Assembly: GCA_964432885.1 (NCBI GenBank)
Contig: CAYSPG010000021.1
Coordinates: forward strand, 1-64,000
Length of the DNA: 64,000 bases
Direction of reading: 5' to 3'
Source: CAYSPG01 sp964432885
GTDB taxonomy: Bacteria > Bacteroidota > Bacteroidia > AKYH767-A > OLB10
Position numbers and translations under genes: made by a program. The notes below the pieces were generated by a model. It saw only the letters and a program-made list of their open reading frames with translations, was not told where the DNA came from and did no database searches. Shown here one piece after another: positions 42,338 through 48,324 of the stretch (its first letter is position 1; the number at the start of each line of letters is the position of its first letter).

Positions 42338-43735
42338 TTGAGCGAAATAAATCTTCCCCCTCAATTTGTTTCTCAAATAAATGATTTGAAATTTATTGAT
42401 GCAGAAAAGTTTTTTGCATCGCTGAATGGGAATTCAAAAACTAGTATTAGGATAAATGAATCAAAAGGTTTGAATTCAGCACACAGCAACTCCCCTCTCT
42501 TTCGGGGAGGGGCTGGGGGTGAGGTTTCCTGGTGCCGTAACGGATATTACTTAACCGAACGACCTGTGTTCACACTCGACCCCTTGTTTCATGCCGGTGC
42601 ATATTATGTGCAGGAAGCAAGCTCCATGTTTTTGGAGCAGGCAATTATTCAGCTTAAATTAAATAAAACCCCTCAGCGTGTTTTGGATTTGTGTGCAGCA
42701 CCCGGAGGAAAAACCACTCACCTGCTTTCTATATTGCATAATGATAGCTTGCTTGTTTCAAACGAAGTAATCAAATCGCGGCAAGCGCCATTAATTGAAA
42801 ACGTAATTAAGTGGGGGAAAGAAAATTGTATTGTTACCAATAACGATGCTAAAGATTTTGCACGATTGCAAAATTATTTTGATGTAATTGTTTGCGATGC
42901 TCCATGTTCGGGCGAAGGATTGTTTAGAAAAGACAAAAATGCAATTAAGGAATGGAGCAAGGAAAATGTTGAGTTGTGTTCTGCCCGCCAGCAACGCATT
43001 GTAAACGATGTGTGGCCTGCACTAAAACCGGGTGGTATTTTAATTTACTCAACGTGCACGTTTAATCATTTTGAGAATGAGAAAAACGTAAATACATTTT
43101 GTAAAGAATTAGATGCTGATTGTGTTGAGCTTGATGTTTCAAAATTTACAGGAGTAATTTGCAATAAAAAAGATAAAGCAATTTGTTATCGTTTTTTTCC
43201 GCACTTAGTAGGCGGAGAAGGATTTTGTTTGAGCGTGTTAAAAAAATCTGAGACTGAATATTTATCCAACACAAAATATAGAGACAACAATCTTTTCCAA
43301 CTTGTCCATTCAAAAATAAAAAACAAGCTGATTGATTTTGTTTTAAACTCTGACAAAAAATCTTTTTACGCTCACAACCAAAATTTATTTTTTATTAATT
43401 CTCATCACGAAAAAGATTTATCGTTGCTGCAATCAACTTTAAAAATAACCTATGCAGGAACTGGTTTAGGAGAATTTAAACATGATGATTTTATTCCCAG
43501 TCATGAATTAGCATTCAGTATTCATCTTAACAAAAAACAATTTCAATTAGTTGATGTCGACAGGCAAACTGCCTTGCAAATTTTAAAAGGGCAAACACAA
43601 TTTGATTTTAACTGTAATGAAGGATATGTTCTTGCTTCGTATCAGAATATCACGTTTTCATTTCTTAAAAAAATAAAAAAACGATTTAATAATTTGTATC
43701 CAAAGAATTGGTACATCAGAATGAATATTGATTAA
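42338..43735 (+). CDS. rRNA cytosine-C5 methyltransferase (RsmF/RsmB-like)
   Basis: The protein is 465 residues from a TTG start. It has the NOL1/NOP2/Sun core: SAM-binding DLCAAPGGKTTHLLS, the motif IV catalytic region CDAPCSGEGLFRKD with the conserved Cys, and motif VI Cys in YSTCTFNHFENE. A C-terminal domain of the RsmF type (PUA-like) follows (about 330-465). Residues 51-62 (NSPLFRGGAGGE) are encoded by a family B repeat and interrupt the N-terminal region between SIRIN and WCRNGYYL, which are normally near each other. No ATG start is available that keeps the N terminus, hence TTG. Confidence 0.9.
   Translation: MSEINLPPQFVSQINDLKFIDAEKFFASLNGNSKTSIRINESKGLNSAHSNSPLFRGGAGGEVSWCRNGYYLTERPVFTLDPLFHAGAYYVQEASSMFLEQAIIQLKLNKTPQRVLDLCAAPGGKTTHLLSILHNDSLLVSNEVIKSRQAPLIENVIKWGKENCIVTNNDAKDFARLQNYFDVIVCDAPCSGEGLFRKDKNAIKEWSKENVELCSARQQRIVNDVWPALKPGGILIYSTCTFNHFENEKNVNTFCKELDADCVELDVSKFTGVICNKKDKAICYRFFPHLVGGEGFCLSVLKKSETEYLSNTKYRDNNLFQLVHSKIKNKLIDFVLNSDKKSFYAHNQNLFFINSHHEKDLSLLQSTLKITYAGTGLGEFKHDDFIPSHELAFSIHLNKKQFQLVDVDRQTALQILKGQTQFDFNCNEGYVLASYQNITFSFLKKIKKRFNNLYPKNWYIRMNID
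42489..42525. repeat. Repeat in frame inside the rRNA methyltransferase
   Basis: CTCCCCTCTCTTTCGGGGAG… then GGCTGGGGGTGAGG, a family A/B-like hairpin arm translated as NSPLFRGGAGGE. Confidence 0.8.
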
Positions 43736-43915
43736 CGTGATGGTACACTGATGACACACCTGCCTGCCGACAGGCAGGGATTCAACGGATTTACACTGAT
43801 TTCAAGTAAAGGAAAATAATTCTCTTGTCTCTTGTTCTCTTTGTTAAAATTTTAATTCGCGAAAATCAGTCGCATCCGCCTTATCCGTGTGCTATTTTTT
43901 ATATAGTTTTATCTT
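43736..43915. repeat. Repeat-rich gap before the ABC transporter
   Basis: A CCTGCCTG/CAGGCAGG hairpin (43759-43778) is followed by ACGGATTTACACTGATTTC (about 43784-43802) and, 60 bases on, its imperfect inverse GAAAATCAGTCGCATCCG (43861-43878). The hairpin matches the in-frame one at 44241-44264. No gene is visible. Confidence 0.6.
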
Positions 43916-44896
43916 ATGAAAAAATACTTACCCTTGATTCTTGCTGTTTCACTTTTCTCATGCAACAGTAAACCTCAAACAACAAACCTCAAACCCACCA
44001 TAGGTTTTTTAGATTTTGTTGAAGATGCCACACTGGCAAAAGCGCGTACCGGCTTCTTTGATGCATTAGAGAAAAATGGTTTTTCGGAAAAAGATTGCAC
44101 GCTCATTGTTTACAAATCAAATGCAAACGGAGATATTCCTACATTAAATCAATCGTGTGATTATTTGCTTTCAAAAAATGTGGATGTACTTGCTACCAAT
44201 ACAACACTTGCAACGATTACAGCAGTTCAAAAAACAAAAACCCTGCCTGCTGGCAAGGCAGGGGTTCCTGTGTGCATGATGGTGGCACCACGACCTGACA
44301 TTGCAAAACTTACTGATGCAAACGGAAATGCACCCGCTAATTTATTTGGCGTGTACGAAACGTTGGAATACATTGACTCGGCCGTTACACTTATCAAAAC
44401 TTTTTTCCCTGATGCAAAAGTTGTGGGCACTATTTACAATCAGGCCGAGCCTCAATCACGTGATGCATTTTCACGATTAGAAAAAAAGGCAAATGAGTTA
44501 GGATTAGCTATAATCAGTTTACCTGTAAGCAATTCGTCCGAAACGCAATTGGTAACTCAATCACTTTTGCAAAAAAAACCGGATGTATTTTTTGCATTGC
44601 CTGACAACGTAATTTTTGGTTCGTTTGAAACTGTAGTGCAAAGCTGCAATGCAGCACATGTTCCAATTTTTACAAGCGAAGCAGGATTGGTTGCGCGTGG
44701 GGCGCTGGCATCCTATGGTGCCGATTTTTATCAATGGGGATTTCAGGCAGGTGAACAGGCGGCAACATTTTTAAAAACCAAATCAATGCAAAACATAAAA
44801 CCCGAAATGGTTTTGGTAAGAAAGAAAATATATAATGTTGAAGTTGCAAAAAACTTTGGTGTAATGGCTGATAGTAGTTTTAATTTCCATAAATAA
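43916..44896 (+). CDS. ABC transporter substrate-binding lipoprotein (TrpX-like)
   Basis: A 326-residue protein with a lipoprotein signal (LAVSLFSCNS, Cys16) and the periplasmic-binding fold of the ABC_sub_bind family: IGFLDFVEDATLAKARTGFF, DVLATNTTLATITAVQ, KVVGTIYNQAEPQS and PIFTSEAGLVARGALASYG. Families of this type bind Trp/Tyr or related amino acids, but the ligand is not certain. Residues 109-117 (TLPAGKAGV) are encoded by a CCTGCC hairpin (44241-44264) not expected in homologues. It works with the permease at 45430 and ATPase at 46447, from which it is separated by a toxin-antitoxin pair. Confidence 0.88.
   Translation: MKKYLPLILAVSLFSCNSKPQTTNLKPTIGFLDFVEDATLAKARTGFFDALEKNGFSEKDCTLIVYKSNANGDIPTLNQSCDYLLSKNVDVLATNTTLATITAVQKTKTLPAGKAGVPVCMMVAPRPDIAKLTDANGNAPANLFGVYETLEYIDSAVTLIKTFFPDAKVVGTIYNQAEPQSRDAFSRLEKKANELGLAIISLPVSNSSETQLVTQSLLQKKPDVFFALPDNVIFGSFETVVQSCNAAHVPIFTSEAGLVARGALASYGADFYQWGFQAGEQAATFLKTKSMQNIKPEMVLVRKKIYNVEVAKNFGVMADSSFNFHK
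44241..44264. repeat. In-frame hairpin repeat in the substrate-binding gene
   Basis: CCCTGCCT-GCTGGC-AAGGCAGGG, 24 bases (eight codons), similar to the intergenic hairpin 43759-43778. The length keeps the frame. Confidence 0.75.
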
Positions 44897-44937
44897 ATTC
44901 AAATAATCTTTTTAATTTAGTGCTAAAATTAAATTAC

Positions 44938-45153
44938 ATGGGAACTGTTTCAGGCATTACTTTTATAAAAGATGCACGAGGTAAAAAAAGAAAAATGGTT
45001 ATTGACCTTTCTAAGGTTAGTGAGGAAGTTCAGGATTTGATTGACGGTATTGTTTCTGATTTACGGCTTAGCGAACCAGTAAAAGAGGCTAAGGATGTTT
45101 TTAAAAAATTAGATAAAAAATTTAAGTCAGGAACTTCCCGCACTAAGAAATGA
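44938..45153 (+). CDS. Antitoxin of a RelE-type pair
   Basis: The 71-residue protein starts at ATG 44938 (MGTVSGITFIKDARGKKRKM). It has a short N-terminal beta part and a helical, lysine-rich C terminus suited to wrapping the toxin. I do not recognise a named antitoxin family, and the call comes from its size and its four-base overlap (ATGA) with the RelE-like gene. It likely binds DNA as a repressor of its own operon, but no operator is visible. The GTG at 44920 is a less likely start. Confidence 0.72.
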   Translation: MGTVSGITFIKDARGKKRKMVIDLSKVSEEVQDLIDGIVSDLRLSEPVKEAKDVFKKLDKKFKSGTSRTKK

Positions 45154-45404
45154 GCTACAAATTAATAATAGTTAAGTCGGCTCAAAAAGAAATTTCTTCT
45201 CTTCCTAAAATTTATTACCCTCCCGTTCGCAATGCAATTTTAAATCTTGAAAGCAATCCTCGTCCAGCGGGTTGTAAAAAACTGAAAGGATTTTCAAATA
45301 CATATCGCATCAGGGTTGGGGTTTACAGAGTAGTTTATATCATTGAATATACAGTCCGGATAATTACAGTAACGCGTGTTGCCCACAGAAAAAATGTTTA
45401 TTAA
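45150..45404 (+). CDS. RelE/ParE-family toxin
   Basis: The 84-residue protein shows the RelE/ParE superfamily fold: SAQKEISSLPKIYYPPVRNAI, the middle LESNPRPAGCKKLKG, and the C-terminal IRVGVYRVVYIIEY…VTRVAHRKNVY with conserved Arg and His residues. RelE toxins cut mRNA in the ribosome; ParE toxins poison gyrase. The C-terminal HRKNVY suggests the RelE side. It overlaps the antitoxin gene by four bases. The pair lies between genes of one ABC transporter. Confidence 0.9.
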   Translation: MSYKLIIVKSAQKEISSLPKIYYPPVRNAILNLESNPRPAGCKKLKGFSNTYRIRVGVYRVVYIIEYTVRIITVTRVAHRKNVY

Positions 45405-45429
45405 ATTTTTATTTACTTAAGCATACACA

Positions 45430-46323
45430 TTGGATTTTTACCTCGCAGCTATCACACAAGGTTTAGGTTATGCCTCGCTGGGTCTTGGCATCTACATCTC
45501 ATTAAAAATTTTTAATATTCCTGATATAACCACCGATGGCAGTTACACATTGGGTGGCGCTGTAACTGCAGTTTTACTTTCGTCAAATCACAATCCTTTT
45601 TTTGTTGCTTGCGCAGCCATGCTTGCAGGTGCATGCGCAGGAATTGCAACCGGAATCATTCACACACGATTAAAAGTACATGCCTTGCTTGCCGGAATTT
45701 TGGTGATGACAGCTTTGTATTCCATTAATCTTTTGATTATGGACAGGCCTAACATTCCGCTTATCGGAATACGAACTATTTTTTCATCACTAAATTTTGT
45801 TGCTGATGCACAAACAAACCAACTCATTGTTTTTATTTTGTTTGTTGCTTTACTGTCGGCACTAATAATATGGTTACTAAAAACTGATTTTGGAATTGCC
45901 ATGCGCGCAACAGGCAACAGCGAAACAATGGTGCGTGCCATGGGAGTAAATACAAATGCCATGAAAATTATTGGACTTGCATTAGCAAATGCGCTTACGG
46001 CATTCAGTGGTTTTCTCATTACCCAATATCAAGGCTTTGCTGATGTAAATATGGGAATTGGAATTGTGATTTCTGGTTTAGGCGCTGTTATCATTGGCGA
46101 ATCTGTTATCAAAATTTTTAAATCAAATTCTATTCTATTAAACATTGTTGGAGTAATTGCCGGAACAATTTTATTTCGTTTGCTGCTTGCGTTTGCTCTT
46201 TCGCTGGGCATGCAGCCCACGTTGCTTAAACTTGTTACGGCTGTAATTGTGTTGTTGGTTATTGTAATTCTAAAAGCCTCACCCCTAACCCCTCTCCAGA
46301 GGGAGAGGGGAAGCGCGCCCTGA
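45430..46323 (+). CDS. ABC transporter permease (BPD_transp_2)
   Basis: This 297-residue integral membrane protein of about eight helices has a TTG start after the toxin gene. Typical features are IPDITTDGSYTLGGAVTAVLL near the N terminus, MRATGNSETMVRAMGVN (the cytoplasmic coupling region) and GIGIVISGLGAVIIGESV. It moves the substrate bound by the lipoprotein at 43916. The last 16 residues (SPLTPLQRERGSAP and flanks) come from a family B repeat (46276-46319), so the natural C terminus was replaced or extended. Confidence 0.92.
   Translation: MDFYLAAITQGLGYASLGLGIYISLKIFNIPDITTDGSYTLGGAVTAVLLSSNHNPFFVACAAMLAGACAGIATGIIHTRLKVHALLAGILVMTALYSINLLIMDRPNIPLIGIRTIFSSLNFVADAQTNQLIVFILFVALLSALIIWLLKTDFGIAMRATGNSETMVRAMGVNTNAMKIIGLALANALTAFSGFLITQYQGFADVNMGIGIVISGLGAVIIGESVIKIFKSNSILLNIVGVIAGTILFRLLLAFALSLGMQPTLLKLVTAVIVLLVIVILKASPLTPLQRERGSAP
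46276..46319. repeat. Family B repeat at the permease 3' end
   Basis: GCCTCACCCCTAACCCCTCT… AGAGGGAGAGGGGAAGCGCG, with an internal CCCCTCTCC/GGAGAGGGG-type stem. It encodes the end of the permease and supplies the region just before its stop codon. Confidence 0.8.
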
Positions 46324-46407
46324 TTAAACTATTGCTGAAAACAAAAATGAATAAGAGAAATTTAGACGTATTTAAAAGCGTGTTTATGCACAATGTCCCA
46401 TCTGTGC

Positions 46408-46442
46408 AACCCCTCTCCCTTCGGAGAGGGGCAGGGGTGAGG
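46408..46442. repeat. Family B-like repeat before the ABC ATPase
   Basis: AACCCCTCTCCCTTCGGAGA… then GGCAGGGGTGAGG, ending five bases before the ATPase ATG. It is placed where a ribosome-binding site would lie and could affect expression. Confidence 0.75.
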
Positions 46443-46446
46443 TTAC

Positions 46447-47193
46447 ATGATTGAACTTAAAAATATATCCAAATTTTTTTCTGACGGAGCAGGAAATGAA
46501 ATTCGTGCTCTTGAAAAAACAACTATTTCAATCCGGCAAAAAGAATTTGTGGTGATTGTTGGAAGTAATGGCTCCGGAAAATCTACTTTGCTTAATTTAA
46601 TTGCAGGAACATACAAACCTACCGATGGTGAAATTTTGTTTGATGGAAAAAATGTAACCGATTTAAAGGATTACAAGCGCAGCAAATGGATTGCTCGCAT
46701 TTTTCAAAATCCGTTGCACGGCACAGCGCCCGATTTGAGCATACTTGATAATTTTCGTTTGGCTGCATTACGCACCAAATCAAAAACGCTTTCTGTTGGA
46801 ACAAATAAAAAATTTATTGAAGAAGTAAAATCAAAAATAAGTTTGCTCGGCTTAGGATTAGAAAATAAACTTTTTCAAAACATGGGAACACTTTCGGGCG
46901 GACAACGGCAGGCGCTTACATTATTAATGGCTGTAATGGATAGCCCTGAAATTTTATTGATGGACGAACCCACATCAGCACTTGACCCGCGCAGCGCACA
47001 AACATTGATGCAAACGGCAGATAAAATTATTTCAACGTTTAATCTCACCGCAATTTTAGTAACGCATAATTTAAAAGAGGCTTTTACCTATGGCAATCGC
47101 ATCATACAAATGCGCGAAGGAAAAGTAGATAAAGATTTTTCAAGTGAACAAAAAAAGAAATTAACGTTGACAGAAATTTATGAGTGGTTTTGA
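46447..47193 (+). CDS. ABC transporter ATP-binding protein
   Basis: The 248-residue ATPase has Walker A GSNGSGKST, the Q-loop region ARIFQNPLHGTAPDLS, signature LSGGQRQALT, Walker B ILLMDEPTSALD and switch His in LVTHNLKEA. It powers the permease at 45430 and belongs with the binding protein at 43916. Start ATG 46447 is preceded by repeat DNA. The gene ends three bases from the convergent XRE gene. Confidence 0.95.
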   Translation: MIELKNISKFFSDGAGNEIRALEKTTISIRQKEFVVIVGSNGSGKSTLLNLIAGTYKPTDGEILFDGKNVTDLKDYKRSKWIARIFQNPLHGTAPDLSILDNFRLAALRTKSKTLSVGTNKKFIEEVKSKISLLGLGLENKLFQNMGTLSGGQRQALTLLMAVMDSPEILLMDEPTSALDPRSAQTLMQTADKIISTFNLTAILVTHNLKEAFTYGNRIIQMREGKVDKDFSSEQKKKLTLTEIYEWF

Positions 47194-47196
47194 AAA

Positions 47197-47427
47197 TTAA
47201 ATTTCAAAATCAAAAAAATCTTTTAATGAAACATCAAGTGCCTTTGCTATTGATACCAAAGTACTAAAGCTGGTATTTATTTCACCACGTTCAATTCTAC
47301 CAATCTGGCTTATTCTTACTTCTGCTTCAAAAGCAAGTTGGTTTTGTGAAATTTGTTGTTGCACGCGCAACTGCCTAATTCGTTTGCCAAGCAATTTAAC
47401 GGCTTTTGTATTGCGTTTGTATTTCAC
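47197..47427 (-). CDS. XRE-family HTH regulator
   Basis: A small protein of 76 residues (from GTG 47427; a TTG at 47442 would add five) with one HTH_3 domain: LGKRIRQLRVQQQISQNQLAFEAEVRISQIGRIERGEINTSF-type helix-turn-helix followed by STLVSIAKALDVSLKDFF. Such single-domain XRE proteins bind DNA as dimers. It is convergent with the ABC ATPase and divergent from the LuxR-type regulator, so it may control itself or its divergent neighbour. No operator palindrome could be confirmed. Confidence 0.85.
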   Translation of the reverse strand: MKYKRNTKAVKLLGKRIRQLRVQQQISQNQLAFEAEVRISQIGRIERGEINTSFSTLVSIAKALDVSLKDFFDFEI

Positions 47428-47538
47428 GGTTGCAAAATGCAAAGCCGCAAAATTTTAATAGACGCATATTTGCGTCATATAAAAATTTATTGTTACTTTT
47501 AGCTGAATAAAAAAATCCTTTACCTAAAAACCAATCCT

Positions 47539-48171
47539 ATGCTTGTTTACCTGATAAGTTCAGACGATGAATTGCTGAGCACACTTAACAACCTTATTAA
47601 ATACACCCACAAAAACGAATGTTGCACTTTTAAAAAAACATGCGGGCTTGTTGATGCATTAAAAACTACTATTCCTGATTTAATTGTAACAGGTTTAAAG
47701 CTTGATAAAGGAGATGGAATAAAACTTATACAATACCTTAAAGCAAAAAATGCAGCGTGTAAAATTTTGGTTTGCGCCAATACAAAACATAAAATGGAAG
47801 TAATACGTGCCTTTGCTGCAGGTGCTAATGGTTTTGTTTCAAAGCAGGAAGCACCCGAAAGTTTTATAGACTGCATGCAGCAAGTAAGCAACTGTGAAAC
47901 AGTGGTAAGCCATGAAGTAAAAAATATTATGGTAAATTTTTTTAGAGAAAACTCCGGTGTGTTTTTGCAAAGTTTTAACCTGAGCCATGCCGAGCAAACC
48001 GTTGCTGATATGCTTAGCGATGGTGGCAGCATAAAAGAAATGGCCGAACAAGTGAATGTAAGCCACGACACCATAAAAACCCATTGCAAAAACATTTACA
48101 AAAAACTAAAAGCACGTAATAAAACACATGCCGTAAAAATTTTAATTAGCAGCCGCTTTATGAATTTTTAA
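47539..48171 (+). CDS. LuxR/NarL-type response regulator lacking the phosphoacceptor Asp
   Basis: The 210-residue protein has a receiver-like domain with the acidic pair (SSDDELL, D9-D10) and the conserved Lys (K102), but the usual phosphorylated Asp at the end of strand 3 is replaced: IPDLIVTGLKL has Gly52 where Asp is expected. The C-terminal LuxR HTH is intact (SHAEQTVADMLSDGGSIKEM, VNVSHDTIKTHCKNIYKKL). It is likely an atypical, phosphorylation-independent regulator. Its target may be the T9SS gene that follows at 48325, across two hairpins. Confidence 0.9.
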   Translation: MLVYLISSDDELLSTLNNLIKYTHKNECCTFKKTCGLVDALKTTIPDLIVTGLKLDKGDGIKLIQYLKAKNAACKILVCANTKHKMEVIRAFAAGANGFVSKQEAPESFIDCMQQVSNCETVVSHEVKNIMVNFFRENSGVFLQSFNLSHAEQTVADMLSDGGSIKEMAEQVNVSHDTIKTHCKNIYKKLKARNKTHAVKILISSRFMNF

Positions 48172-48324
48172 CCTTTTTGGGTGATTTTGAATCAATACAC
48201 ACCTTCAAAATCACCCGTTAAGGTGATTGTTTTTTTAAAATGCCTGCACCAATTTTACGGTGCAAAAAAATTTTGCAGGCACCATCCGCAGCTTATAATG
48301 TGGATAAATAAAAAACAAATTACG
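48172..48324 (+). promoter_or_regulatory. Two-hairpin leader before a T9SS gene
   Basis: The first stem is GGGTGATTTTGAA (48179-48191) with TTCAAAATCACCC (48204-48216), 13 perfect pairs and a 12-base loop, starting eight bases after the regulator stop. The second is TGCCTGCA (48241-48248) with TGCAGGCA (about 48276-48283), with AATTTT/AAAATT inside. Either a terminator plus leader or a conditional structure is possible. Confidence 0.6.

Noticed and set aside
47547..48095. 182-codon minus-strand frame opposite the LuxR-type regulator
   Set aside because: It is an antisense shadow; the plus strand encodes clear receiver-like and HTH domains.
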